Part shown: positions 24,013-32,785 of the stretch, piece after piece
Layout: each line of letters starts with the position of its first letter
How positions within the stretch are numbered: the first letter of the stretch is position 1
From: Clostridiales bacterium
Lineage (GTDB): Bacteria; Bacillota; Clostridia; Christensenellales; Aristaeellaceae
Length of the DNA stretch: 37,755 bases
Direction of reading: 5' to 3'
NCBI GenBank assembly: GCA_012523405.1
Contig: JAAYIN010000075.1
Span: 1 to 37,755, forward strand
The notes under the pieces: generated by a model
Database searches by the model: none
Seen by the model: the letters and a program-made list of their open reading frames with translations, nothing else
What the model was told of the DNA's origin: nothing
Translations under genes and position numbers: made by a program

Positions 24013-27000
24013 TTAAAACAGTGAAAACAAGTCCACTTGGCTGGTTTCGGGTAACCCCTCCAATGCGCCTTGCAAACGAAGCATTTCGGTCGCGCTTGCG
24101 CCGACGCGCGCGCGCATGCGCAAATCCTCAACACTTAGGTAGGGTTTTGATTCATCGCGCGTGTCGATGATGCCCTGCGCGGCGCTTTCGCCAAAGCTGC
24201 TGATGGAGGTGAAGGGGCAGCGCAGGTTGCCATCCTCGGGTAGGAAGCGATTGAGGTGGCTTTTGTAAAGATCAACAGGCAGCATTTGAATGCCGCGCTC
24301 CTGCATCTCAAGCACCATGTGGAATGCGTTCTCCTCCTGCTTTTCGCGCACACTCAGCTTTTCCTCGCGCAATTCAAAATCATTGAGGCGATCGCGAAGC
24401 GTTTCGTTGCTCAGCAGCATTTTTGCCGCATCAAAGCCGTCGCCGCGAATGGTGAAATAGGCAGCGTAGTATGCGACAGGGTGGTAGACCTTGTACCACG
24501 CCACGCGAAGGGACATCGTAACATACGCCACCGCGTGACCCTTTGGGAACATGTACTTGATCTTCTTGCAGCTGTCAATGAACCATTCGGGCACGTTTTG
24601 CTCGTTCATCGCCGCTTCCATCGCAGGGGTCAGGCCGCGGCCCTTACGCACAAACTCCATCGTGTCAAAGCTCATCTTGCTGTCAACGCCCTTGGTGATG
24701 AGGTAGTTCATGATATCATCGCGCGTACAGATACAGTTTTTCAGTACGGCGATGCCGTTATCAATGAGGTCTTTGGCGTTGCCCAGCCATACGTCCGTGC
24801 CGTGGGAAAGCCCCGATATACGGATCAGCTCCTCCATGGTGGTGGGCTTGGTGTCCATGAGCATGCCCTGTACGAACTTCGTGCCAAACTCAGGCACACC
24901 AAGGGTGCCCGTGTCGCACATGATCTGCTGGGTGGTGACGCCAAGCGCGTCTGGCGAGGTAAACAGGCTCATGACCTGCTTGTCGTCCAGCGGGATGTTT
25001 TGGTAGTTGATCCCTGTCAGCTCCTCCAGCCTATGCATCATGGTCGGATCGTCATGGCCGAGGCAGTCGAGCTTGACGAGGATGTCATGCATGCTGTTAA
25101 AGTCGAAGTGAGTGGTAATGGTATCGCCGTCAATCGCGTCCGCAGGGTGCTGCACGGCGGTGAACTGGCAGATGTCGTATTCCTTAGGCAGTACGACGAT
25201 ACCGCCCGGGTGCTGGCCTGTGGTGCGCTTTACGCCCACGCAGCCCGCAGCGAGCCGCTCCTTGTGCGCACGCCCTGCCTTGATGCCGCGTTCCTCTAGG
25301 TATTTGGCGGCAAAGCCGTATGCGGTCTTATCCGCAAGGCCACTGATCGTGCCCGCGCGGAACACATAGCCCTCGCCGAATAATTCTTCAACGTATTTAT
25401 GAGCGCGGGGCTGGTATTCGCCTGAGAAGTTCAGGTCAATGTCAGGGACTTTATCGCCCTTGAAGCCAAGAAAGACCTCAAAGGGGATGTCAAAGCCGTC
25501 CTTCACCAGCTTGCTGCCGCAGATGTCGCAGTCCTTATCGGGCAGGTCAACGCCTGTGGTGCCAAGCTCAGGCGGTGTCCAAAAGAGCTTGTGGCAGGTG
25601 TCGCAGCGGTAATGAGGGGGCAGGGGGTTAACCTCCGTGATGCCCGTCATGGTTGCGACAAAGCTTGAGCCAACCGAGCCGCGGCTGCCAACCAAATAGC
25701 CGTCATCAAGGGATTTTTGCACGAGCTTTTGCGCGATGGAATACAGCGTCGCAAAGCCATAGCCGATGATGCTGCCAAGCTCTTTATTCAGCCTTGCTTC
25801 CACGATTTCGGGCAGCGGGTCGCCATACAGCGCCTTCGCTTGTCCCCATGAACAGCTCTCGATGTCATGCGCCGCTTCCTCCCAAAGGGGCTGGAAGGTA
25901 TCCTCGTCCTTTGGATGCTTGGGGAACAGGCGAAGATCCTCGACCTGCTCTGCAATCTTTCTGGGCGCGTCAATCACGACTTCATACGCCTTGTCCTTGC
26001 CTAGGTAGCTGAACTCCATCAGCATTTCGTCCGTTGTCTTAAAGTACAGCGGCGGCTGCTGGTCGCAGTCGTCATACCCAAGCCCTGCCTGCAATATCGT
26101 GCGGTAGATCGCGTCCTCAGGGTTTTGGAAATGTACGTCGCCTGTTGCGACAACGGGGATGCCCATCCTTTCGCCAAGATCGACAATGCGGCGGTTGTAC
26201 GCGCGCAAATCGTCCATATCGCGCGCCGTGCCGTTTCGGATCATGAATTCGTTGTTGCCCGCGGGCTGAATTTCAAGGTAATCATAGAAGGAAGCGATCT
26301 TTTCCAGTTCGCTGTCTGGGCGGTTGTTGACAATCGCCTGAAACAGCTCGCCCGCCTCGCATGCGCTGCCGATGATCAGCCCCTCGCGGTACTGCTTGAT
26401 CAGGTGGCGGGGCATATTTGGGTGGCGGTAGAAGTAATGCAGGTTGCTGTCGGAGATCAAGTGGTTGAGGTTTTGCATGCCCTTTTGGGTCTTGCAAAGC
26501 AATATGATATGGTTGGAGGCGCTCATGCTCTCGCCGCTGACCACCCCGTCAATCCCCGCAAGCGTGTGTGCGCCCATCTTTTCGACTTCGTCATACATCT
26601 TGGCGAGGCATTGCGCGGTTGCCGATGCATCATGAACCGCTCTATGCGCGTTTTTCAGCGATACGCCGTGCACGCGGCATACGGATTTGAGCGTATGGCT
26701 CTTTTGCTTTGGATACAATCGGCGCGAGAACGTGAGCGTATCCAGCACAGGCGCGCTAAAGCTCGTGCCCATGCGGGAACATTCTGCATTGAGCATGCCG
26801 ATATCAAACGGTGCATTATGCGCGCATACCGCGCAGTCGCCGATGAATTCCAGCAGCTTCGAAACGCCTGACGCAGGGCTTTCCTTCCCGCGGAGCATCA
26901 GGTCTGTGATGCCCGTCAGCTCCGTGATTTTGGGGCGAAGCGGTACGCCGGGGTCGCACAAGATACTCAGCTCGTCCGTGATCTGGCCGTCCACCAGCTT

Positions 27001-28464
27001 CACCGCGCCTACCTCGATAATGCGGTCGGTGGCATGCGACAGGCCTGTGGTTTCAAAGTCAAAGACCACAATGGGGCTTGAGAGCAGGCGGTCATCCGCC
27101 TCCTTCACGATGGGAATGAGGTCAACCAAATAGCCCTCCACACCAGGGATGAGCTTGATATTATTTTTCTTGGCAGCAAAAAACGCTGCTGGGAACGCCT
27201 GCGAGCAGCCGTGATCCGTGATTGCCACAGCCGAGTGCCCCCATTTGGCCGCCTGCGCAATCAATGCGCCTGCCTCTGCCGTTGCGTCCATGGTGCTCAT
27301 GTTGGTATGCATATGAAGCTCGATGCGCTTCTCCTTGCCCAAATCCTTGCGCTCGCGCTGGGGCATTTCCTGCATATCACGCACGCCAATGGACAGCTCG
27401 CCCATGAAATTATCCATGCGGCACTCGCCGCGCAGCCTCACGCGCATGCCGTTTTTGATCTGATTGACCTGATCTGCCACGCGCTTCTTTTCTTCTTCTG
27501 ATGGCGGCGTAGGCGTCTCGCCCATCCCGCCTCTTCTCATGCGGTATTGGTAGAAGCCCTTGCAGTAGATCGTTGACGTATCGTCATACACTGCGAATGT
27601 GACCAGCACCGTTTCGCCGCCCTTGAGCTCCTTGGGATCGTTCACGCCCGTGATGATGCCCTCGATCACCACAATGCCGCTATCCTCCGCAAGCTCCCCG
27701 ATGTCCACAGGCCGATCTGCAATCGCGCGACCCTTGAGCACTGCGCCCTTGACTTCCTTTTGCTTGGGCTTTGCGGCGCTTTTCTTGGCAGGGTTGCCAT
27801 ATGCTAGTGCAGGAGCAGAGCTGCCGTTTGCTGCGCCGTTTCCAAACATCGCAGCCGCCTGCGATTCCATCGCCGCATCGTCCCACGGCGGCGCGTCGTC
27901 ATCGTCCGCCATTTGGGGCGCAGCTTGCTTCACGGGGAACGTGAACCCACGCTCCGCGCGCATCTTTTTCACCCATTCATCGCGCTCCCCGCAGATCGTC
28001 AGCGCAATCGGCACAGTGACGCGGAAGATATCATAAATCGCCTGCGACACCTTTTTATCAAGGTGATGCGTTTTGAAAAAGTTCATTGCAATATGGTCTG
28101 GGCAGGTGAGCAGAATTCGCCCATTCTCCATGCTCCAGCCTGTATCGTCAATCCATGCCGACAGCGCAGGGCTTTGGCGGCGCAGAAAATCAGTCAGTAC
28201 GAATTTATATTGGTTGATATTGGCTAGGAAATCCTCGCCAAGCCCAGGGCTTGCGATGCGAAGCGACACGGAGAGCTTAGGAAAAAGACCTGCCAGCGTG
28301 CGTTCCAGCAGCAGGTAGTCCACCTCCGTCACCAGCACATCACTCAGGAAGCTCATATACGCCTTATTTGCGACTTTTTTATACAGCACGCGTTCGATAT
28401 GCAGCTTGCCCTTGAGCGTTGGGATGGTTTCTTCCAGTTTCGTTAGTAGCTCAGTTTTATTCAT
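24013..28464 (-). CDS. polC: DNA polymerase III alpha subunit, PolC type
   Basis: A 1483-residue replicative polymerase of low-GC Gram-positives. The N-terminal domain (1-185) and an acidic, Pro/Ala/Gly-rich linker (about 186-245) precede the OB domain. A PHP domain carries H384-M-H386. Inserted in it is a 3'-5' proofreading exonuclease with DFETT (D469, E471). The polymerase part includes a zinc site (HYRCDTCHK... DCDIC) and catalytic P-D1008-I-D1010-LNF, with GSRGSVGSSF before it and a PHP-like C-terminal helical region. The length is near the usual 1430-1450. GAGGAG precedes the ATG at 28464; the start overlaps the ispG stop by one base (TAATG), so translation is coupled to ispG. Confidence 0.97.
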   Translation of the reverse strand: MNKTELLTKLEETIPTLKGKLHIERVLYKKVANKAYMSFLSDVLVTEVDYLLLERTLAGLFPKLSVSLRIASPGLGEDFLANINQYKFVLTDFLRRQSPALSAWIDDTGWSMENGRILLTCPDHIAMNFFKTHHLDKKVSQAIYDIFRVTVPIALTICGERDEWVKKMRAERGFTFPVKQAAPQMADDDDAPPWDDAAMESQAAAMFGNGAANGSSAPALAYGNPAKKSAAKPKQKEVKGAVLKGRAIADRPVDIGELAEDSGIVVIEGIITGVNDPKELKGGETVLVTFAVYDDTSTIYCKGFYQYRMRRGGMGETPTPPSEEEKKRVADQVNQIKNGMRVRLRGECRMDNFMGELSIGVRDMQEMPQRERKDLGKEKRIELHMHTNMSTMDATAEAGALIAQAAKWGHSAVAITDHGCSQAFPAAFFAAKKNNIKLIPGVEGYLVDLIPIVKEADDRLLSSPIVVFDFETTGLSHATDRIIEVGAVKLVDGQITDELSILCDPGVPLRPKITELTGITDLMLRGKESPASGVSKLLEFIGDCAVCAHNAPFDIGMLNAECSRMGTSFSAPVLDTLTFSRRLYPKQKSHTLKSVCRVHGVSLKNAHRAVHDASATAQCLAKMYDEVEKMGAHTLAGIDGVVSGESMSASNHIILLCKTQKGMQNLNHLISDSNLHYFYRHPNMPRHLIKQYREGLIIGSACEAGELFQAIVNNRPDSELEKIASFYDYLEIQPAGNNEFMIRNGTARDMDDLRAYNRRIVDLGERMGIPVVATGDVHFQNPEDAIYRTILQAGLGYDDCDQQPPLYFKTTDEMLMEFSYLGKDKAYEVVIDAPRKIAEQVEDLRLFPKHPKDEDTFQPLWEEAAHDIESCSWGQAKALYGDPLPEIVEARLNKELGSIIGYGFATLYSIAQKLVQKSLDDGYLVGSRGSVGSSFVATMTGITEVNPLPPHYRCDTCHKLFWTPPELGTTGVDLPDKDCDICGSKLVKDGFDIPFEVFLGFKGDKVPDIDLNFSGEYQPRAHKYVEELFGEGYVFRAGTISGLADKTAYGFAAKYLEERGIKAGRAHKERLAAGCVGVKRTTGQHPGGIVVLPKEYDICQFTAVQHPADAIDGDTITTHFDFNSMHDILVKLDCLGHDDPTMMHRLEELTGINYQNIPLDDKQVMSLFTSPDALGVTTQQIMCDTGTLGVPEFGTKFVQGMLMDTKPTTMEELIRISGLSHGTDVWLGNAKDLIDNGIAVLKNCICTRDDIMNYLITKGVDSKMSFDTMEFVRKGRGLTPAMEAAMNEQNVPEWFIDSCKKIKYMFPKGHAVAYVTMSLRVAWYKVYHPVAYYAAYFTIRGDGFDAAKMLLSNETLRDRLNDFELREEKLSVREKQEENAFHMVLEMQERGIQMLPVDLYKSHLNRFLPEDGNLRCPFTSISSFGESAAQGIIDTRDESKPYLSVEDLRMRARVGASATEMLRLQGALEGLPETSQVDLFSLF

Positions 28465-29570
28465 TACTTCTCCTCTTTAGCTTTAGCGAGTTCTCTGGCA
28501 CGCGCAATTAAAATAGCCGCCAGATCGCCCTCGACCTTCACAGGGGCTTTGCCTTTCTCAAACAATGCACCAACCCCGTACGAGCTGCCCTCGCCCCCTG
28601 CACTGCCGCCGGCTGCCGAGAGTCCGCCCCCCGCGATGCCGATATCTGCCTCGCGCGCTTCCCCGGGACCATTGACCACGCAGCCCATCACCGCGACCGT
28701 CAGCGGAATGCGGATATCCGACAATTCCGATTCCACTCGCCTTGCAATCCCTGCCACGTCAATCCCTGTGCGGCCGCAGGTCGGGCAGCTGACCACGTCC
28801 ACGTGATCCTTCCTCAGCCCAACCGCTTTTAGGATATCAATCGCCGCCTGCGCTTCGGGAATCGGGCTGCCTGTCAGTGACACGCGCACCGTATTTCCAA
28901 TCCCGTCCAGCAGCAGCGAACCGATGCCAACCGCGCTCTTGATATTGCCCGCGCCTGGCAGTCCTGCTTCCGTCACGCCCACATGCAGCGGATAATCCGT
29001 CTCAGCCGCCGCCAGTCGATACGCAGCCACCGTTGTCAAAACCGTGCTCGCCTTCAGCGACAGCACGATATCATGGAAGCCTTCGTTTTCAAGTAGCCGT
29101 GCGTGCATCAGCGCGCTATCAAGCATCCCGCGAGCCGTTACGCCCCCGTCACGCCGCAAAATGTCTTTATCGATGCTTCCGCTATTGACCCCAATGCGGA
29201 TCGGGATATGGTGCGTCTTAGCGCAGCTCGCAACCTTACGCACCCCATCCGCGCTTCCGATATTGCCCGGATTAATACGCACCTTGGCAATCCCGCATTC
29301 CATCGCCATAACCGCCAAATCCGCGCGGTAGTGGATGTCCGCCACCAGCGGCACAGGCGACCCTGCGATGATCCTTGGCAATGCCTTGATGCATTCCTCG
29401 TCATAGATGCTCAGTCTTACAATATCGCATCCAGCCGCCGCCAGTTCCTTCACCTGCGCAAGCGTAGCCTCCGCGTCGCGGCTATCCGTGTTCGTCATGC
29501 TCTGAACCGTTACAGGCGCTTCTCCGCCGATCGGCACACCGCCAATGTGAAAAAAACGAGTTTGATGCAT
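28464..29570 (-). CDS. ispG: 4-hydroxy-3-methylbut-2-en-1-yl diphosphate synthase (IspG)
   Basis: A 368-residue iron-sulfur enzyme of the MEP isoprenoid pathway that reduces MEcPP to HMBPP. QSMTNTDSRD lies at 22-31. The 4Fe-4S ligands are C262, C265 and C297, in SCPTCGRTGID and MGCVVNGPGEA, with E304 the conserved Glu. The ATG at 29570 has AAGGAGG 9 bases upstream; an upstream extension of the frame reads through the intergenic repeat and is not real. The gene sits at the head of ispG-polC behind a long hairpin-rich leader. Confidence 0.95.
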   Translation of the reverse strand: MHQTRFFHIGGVPIGGEAPVTVQSMTNTDSRDAEATLAQVKELAAAGCDIVRLSIYDEECIKALPRIIAGSPVPLVADIHYRADLAVMAMECGIAKVRINPGNIGSADGVRKVASCAKTHHIPIRIGVNSGSIDKDILRRDGGVTARGMLDSALMHARLLENEGFHDIVLSLKASTVLTTVAAYRLAAAETDYPLHVGVTEAGLPGAGNIKSAVGIGSLLLDGIGNTVRVSLTGSPIPEAQAAIDILKAVGLRKDHVDVVSCPTCGRTGIDVAGIARRVESELSDIRIPLTVAVMGCVVNGPGEAREADIGIAGGGLSAAGGSAGGEGSSYGVGALFEKGKAPVKVEGDLAAILIARARELAKAKEEK

Positions 29571-29599
29571 AGTATGGCCTCCTTCGAGTTGTCGCAGGG

Positions 29600-29745
29600 C
29601 AAGGGATAAAATCCCCTGCACCCCTAGCATGGGGCTCTGCCCCCTGCACCCCCGCAAGGGGACGAAGTCCCCTTGACCCCGTTATGTCCATGCAAAGCAC
29701 GGACAGGTGGGTGGGAAAGTAATGGGTACCTCTAATAGGTACTGA
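29600..29745 (-). promoter_or_regulatory. Hairpin-rich 5' leader of ispG, containing a dispersed-repeat element
   Basis: Between promoter and ispG lie five perfect or near-perfect short hairpins: 29603-29615 (GGGAT/ATCCC), 29631-29643 (GGGGC/GCCCC), 29656-29674 (8-bp, GAA loop), 29686-29704 (8-bp, one G-T) and 29726-29742 (6-bp). The part 29600-29690 is a related copy of the 1987-2430 repeat in inverted orientation: GGGGTCAAGGGG, GGGGGTGCAGGGGGCAGAGCCCC-like. No known riboswitch class is recognised. Its role could be regulatory or merely an inserted repeat. Confidence 0.6.
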
Positions 29746-29839
29746 TGGTGCGTTTACTTCATTAGATTGTGTAAGCCTATGTATATTGGATAGAATATTC
29801 AGTGTCATTACGCACGTAGCGCTCGATCGTGCATCTCTA

Positions 29840-29867
29840 ATTATAGCATGTTAGAGAGAACATGCAA
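29840..29867 (-). promoter_or_regulatory. Promoter of ispG-polC with inverted repeat in the spacer
   Basis: On the minus strand TTGCAT (29862-29867) and TATAAT (29840-29845) are 16 bases apart, with TGC before the -10 box. The spacer holds a 7-bp perfect inverted repeat, GCATGTT at 29846-29852 and AACATGC at 29859-29865, which overlaps both boxes' edges. The transcript leader would be about 265 bases. Confidence 0.65.
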
Positions 29868-29895
29868 ATGACAAATCAATGCCATGGAAAGTGCA

Positions 29896-29928
29896 AAAAC
29901 GAACCAATCGCTTGAATTGATTCGTTTT
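29896..29928 (-). terminator. Hairpin after the FakA-like domain gene
   Basis: A stem of 13 pairs with one mismatch (29896-29908 with 29916-29928) and a 7-base loop; AAAAA at 29895-29899 gives T's on the minus strand. It follows the stop at 29971. Confidence 0.65.
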
Positions 29929-29970
29929 GGAATTATTCATTTCAGGTAGGATGCATTGATAGGTAGCGTC

Positions 29971-30222
29971 TTAGCCGTTGAGGCCGCGTGACTGCCTATC
30001 CATATCCTCAATCACGATATCGCAAATCTCGCCAAGGCTTGAGCAGTACTCAAGGATTTCCCAAGGCTTATTGGTGTGGAAATGAATCTTAATCAATTCG
30101 TCATCGCCAACCGCCAGCAGGCAATCGCCCTCGAAGTTTTCAGTAATGTAAGCGTTGATCGCATCTTCAGAAAGGTTTGTTCCCTCAATCAGCATTTGTG
30201 TATCGTATTTGAATTCCAACAT
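29971..30222 (-). CDS. Stand-alone FakA/YloV-like domain protein
   Basis: An 83-residue protein resembling a middle domain of the fatty-acid kinase FakA (YloV). Shared features are FKYDTQMLIEG near the N-terminus, VGDDELIKIHFHTN in the middle, and an LEYCSSLG segment with a short IVIEDM strand. FakA itself is an over 500-residue kinase; the DhaL nucleotide domain is missing here, so no kinase activity is expected. It may be a separate helper or a relic. The ATG at 30222 is preferred to the ATG at 30240, as GAAAGGT lies 10 bases before it and nothing before the other. It is not in a visible operon; about 195 bases separate it from capA. Confidence 0.7.
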   Translation of the reverse strand: MLEFKYDTQMLIEGTNLSEDAINAYITENFEGDCLLAVGDDELIKIHFHTNKPWEILEYCSSLGEICDIVIEDMDRQSRGLNG

Positions 30223-30309
30223 AATCTTTCGACCTTTCATATAAGCCTAAGTAGGCAGAATAAGTCCATGTATAATGTGATAATGGGTGTGGAGAAACCG
30301 AGAGAGAGG

Positions 30310-30346
30310 CATCGGAGGGGCGTGTTTGTCCAAGCCCTCTCCGATG
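30310..30346 (-). other. GC-rich hairpin downstream of the capA gene
   Basis: A 12-pair stem with one bulged base (30310-30321 with 30334-30346) and a 12-base loop, about 72 bases past the capA stop. There is no T-tract, so it may stabilise the 3' end or act as a weak terminator. A CACAATAAAC-GGGCGAAGCCCC element (30361-30382) of the dispersed repeat family lies between it and the stop. Confidence 0.5.
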
Positions 30347-30360
30347 ATTAACCCGAAACC

Positions 30361-30382
30361 CACAATAAACGGGCGAAGCCCC
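30361..30382. repeat. Short member of the GCGAAGC repeat family
   Basis: CACAATAAAC followed by GGGCGAAGCCCC. The first part matches the CACAATAAA joint of the units at 2098-2316, and the second the hairpin core (GCGAAGC at 30373-30379) of both arrays. It lies between capA and the FakA-like gene. Confidence 0.6.
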
Positions 30383-30417
30383 GAAGCCCCGGTGCTTTCA
30401 AGACGAAGCGCCAGCAA

Positions 30418-31584
30418 CTACTCCTCTCCTATCCATGTGAGCGGAAACTCCGTGATCGCATAGGGCAGGTCTTTGCCATTTTGGCGAATCGTGCGCAGTA
30501 TCGCCTCGATGTTCTCGTCCTTGGAGTAGGGGGTTGCTGCGAAATCATTGTAATCGCGTCGGCTTGAGATACGGCAGGGAATGATCTTGATTTGATCACA
30601 GCTCACCGCGCCCTCACGTACGCGCATCTTAATTTGGAAGATGAATGCAGACATATCGCTGGGCTTGTTATCCCCTGCGTAGATGAAGTTGCCAAGCGAG
30701 TAGCAGATATATCTGTCGTTGTAGTATTCGATGGGGTTAATGCGTCCTGCATGGTTGCCAATCACCAGATCAGCGCCCGCGTCAACGGTTCCGTGTGCGA
30801 GGGTTACCTGCTCCTCGTCCGGTGAATAGACATTTTCGCGTCCCCAATGATAGCTGACAAGCACGATATCGCAGCCTAGGATTCGCAGCGCTTCGATATC
30901 GGCGGGCACTTTGAGCATCAGTTCATCATAGCGTCCGTATGCTTGGTAGGCAAGGCTTCCGATTTTGAGCCCGCGCCTAACCAATATGGCGCATTGATCC
31001 TCTGTGACATAGGTAATCGCTTCCTTGTCAAGCGCGGCCTTGGTGTCCGCTAGCCCGATTTCGCCCATGTCAAGAACATGGTTGTTTTCAAGGGTTGCGA
31101 TATCAACGCCGCCATAGGAGAGCATGGAGGAATAGCTTGGGTTTGCACGGAACAGGAACGCACTGTCAAGTTTGTCCGTGTTTTGATCGGCAGTGGTGAG
31201 TGTGCCTTCAAAGTTGATCATGGTCAGATCATCAGCGCCAAAGATATCCTTTACGTTACGAAAGGGAAAAGTGCGGTCATTGCCTTGCTTTTCCAGTTCT
31301 TTTTCAAAGAGCGAGTCCTGATCCGATTGGGTGTTTGTACCGATGATAACATCACCCGCAAAGGACATGGTGATAACAATCGAGCCGTCTGCCTCATACA
31401 CAGCCTTTGTTACGTCGCGCGGAGGCTCTGGGGTGGGCTCGGCATTCGCCAGTGCTATCTCCTCTTCGATTTCTTTGAAAATGTCAATAGATACTTCCTC
31501 GTCATCACCCTCAGCAAACGCTGCTGCGCCAAAGGCAAGGCATAGGCATAGTAGTAGTAACCACGAAAGCAACCGTCTGGTCAT
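30418..31584 (-). CDS. CapA family (PgsA-like) metallophosphatase-fold protein, secreted
   Basis: A 388-residue protein with a signal peptide (1-24) and a CapA/PGA-synthesis-type fold of calcineurin-like phosphatase type. FAGDVIIGTNTQ near residue 75, INFEGTL and ENNHVLDMGEIGLADT are the usual metal-linked motifs. The GNHAGRINPIEYYND segment stands where CapA proteins have GxHPHVxQPIE; the second His is Gly/Arg here. Family members act in poly-gamma-glutamate synthesis or wall-associated hydrolysis; the role here is not known. AAGGAG lies 8 bases before the ATG at 31584. It is the last gene of the fhs-lrp-aminotransferase operon, 16 bases after the aminotransferase. Confidence 0.82.
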   Translation of the reverse strand: MTRRLLSWLLLLCLCLAFGAAAFAEGDDEEVSIDIFKEIEEEIALANAEPTPEPPRDVTKAVYEADGSIVITMSFAGDVIIGTNTQSDQDSLFEKELEKQGNDRTFPFRNVKDIFGADDLTMINFEGTLTTADQNTDKLDSAFLFRANPSYSSMLSYGGVDIATLENNHVLDMGEIGLADTKAALDKEAITYVTEDQCAILVRRGLKIGSLAYQAYGRYDELMLKVPADIEALRILGCDIVLVSYHWGRENVYSPDEEQVTLAHGTVDAGADLVIGNHAGRINPIEYYNDRYICYSLGNFIYAGDNKPSDMSAFIFQIKMRVREGAVSCDQIKIIPCRISSRRDYNDFAATPYSKDENIEAILRTIRQNGKDLPYAITEFPLTWIGEE

Positions 31585-31600
31585 TAGAACACTCCTTAGA

Positions 31601-32785
31601 TTACAGGGACTGCACGAAATCAGCCATACGCGAGAGGGCTTCTGACAGCTTATCTAGGGCGGTGGCGTAGCAGCAGCGAATATGACCTTCGCCCGACGCG
31701 CCAAACGCCGTCCCGGGAACAGCTGCTACTTTCTTTTCACGCAGCAGTCTCTCGCAGAAATCATCGCTTGTCAATCCTGTTTTTGCGATGCTTGGGAATA
31801 CGTAGAATGCACCAAGCGGCTCGAAGCAATCAAGCCCCATGTCGCGGAATGCCTTGACCATCAATCGTCTGCGATGGTCGTAGCTTTGGCGCATCATCAG
31901 TACATCTTGGAATCCGTCCTCGCGGCTTTGCTTTAGTGCTTGCTCGGCAGCAACCTGTCCTTGGCGCGGGGCGCAGAGGATGGTGTACTGATGGACCTTG
32001 CACATCACATCGATGAATGCGGCAGGTCCGCAGATATAGCCAACACGCCAGCCTGTCATCGCAAATGCCTTGCTAAAGCCGTTGAGCACGATGGTGCGCT
32101 CGCGCATCTCGGGCAGGCTTGCAATGCTCACATGCCCCTGCTCGCTATAGCATAGCTCGCTGTAAATCTCGTCGCTGATGACGAGGATGTCATGCTCGAC
32201 GATCACATTGCGCAGACGCTGGAGCGCCTCGCGACCGATCACTGCGCCTGTGGGGTTGTTTGGATAGGGCAGGATGATCGCTTTGGTCTTGGGCGTGATG
32301 ACAGCCTTTAGGGCTTCTGGGGTGAGGACGAAGTTGTTAGCAGCGGTCGTCGGGGCGGCAACGGGTACGCCGCCTGCGAAGACAACGCCCGGGGCATAGC
32401 TAACATAGCTGGGCTCGGGTACGATCACCTCATCGCCGGGGTTTAGCAGCACGCGAAGGCTTAAGTCAATGCCCTCACTTGCGCCAACGGTGACGAGGAC
32501 TTCATCGTTTGGGTTGTAGGTCAGTTGATAGCGTTGCTGCAAGTACATCGAGATTTCCTTGCGCAGGCTGAGCAGACCCCAATTGCTCGTATACTGCGTT
32601 TCGCCGTCTAGCAGGCTGTTAATCGCAGCATTCCTGATATGGTAGGGGGTGACAAAGTCAGGTTCGCCAACGCCGAGCGAAATCGCATCGGGCATGGTCT
32701 GTACGATGTCAAAAAACTTGCGGATACCCGATTTGGGGACATCCGCGATGCTGGGGTTCATGTAGCGAAATGGATCGATACTCAC
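31601..32785 (-). CDS. PLP-dependent class I/II aminotransferase
   Basis: A 394-residue fold-type I aminotransferase. N177 in PNNPTG, D205 and Y208 in SDEIYSE, and the PLP lysine K239 in GFSKAFAMTGWRVGY (R247 nearby) are all present. The C-terminal GHIRCCYA holds the substrate carboxylate Arg. The amino acid used is unknown; aspartate, alanine and aromatic forms are all possible. The start is GTG at 32785 in a GTGA overlap with the end of the Lrp gene; a GGTGG precedes it, and the N-terminal RYMNPSIADVPKSGIRKFF is typical. The overlap suggests co-translation, so Lrp may control this enzyme. Confidence 0.9.
   Translation of the reverse strand: MSIDPFRYMNPSIADVPKSGIRKFFDIVQTMPDAISLGVGEPDFVTPYHIRNAAINSLLDGETQYTSNWGLLSLRKEISMYLQQRYQLTYNPNDEVLVTVGASEGIDLSLRVLLNPGDEVIVPEPSYVSYAPGVVFAGGVPVAAPTTAANNFVLTPEALKAVITPKTKAIILPYPNNPTGAVIGREALQRLRNVIVEHDILVISDEIYSELCYSEQGHVSIASLPEMRERTIVLNGFSKAFAMTGWRVGYICGPAAFIDVMCKVHQYTILCAPRQGQVAAEQALKQSREDGFQDVLMMRQSYDHRRRLMVKAFRDMGLDCFEPLGAFYVFPSIAKTGLTSDDFCERLLREKKVAAVPGTAFGASGEGHIRCCYATALDKLSEALSRMADFVQSL

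Noticed and set aside
24256-25299. Long plus-strand frame opposite polC (347 codons)
   Set aside because: It mirrors the codon use of polC, has no ribosome site or known motif, and polC is intact.
28464-29657. ispG start at 29657 with 29 extra residues
   Set aside because: The extra part is translated repeat sequence; the ATG at 29570 has a good ribosome site and matches IspG.
29571-29867. ispG leader as a T-box or known riboswitch
   Set aside because: No specifier loop, T-box sequence or recognisable aptamer core is present, and the hairpins are simple palindromes.
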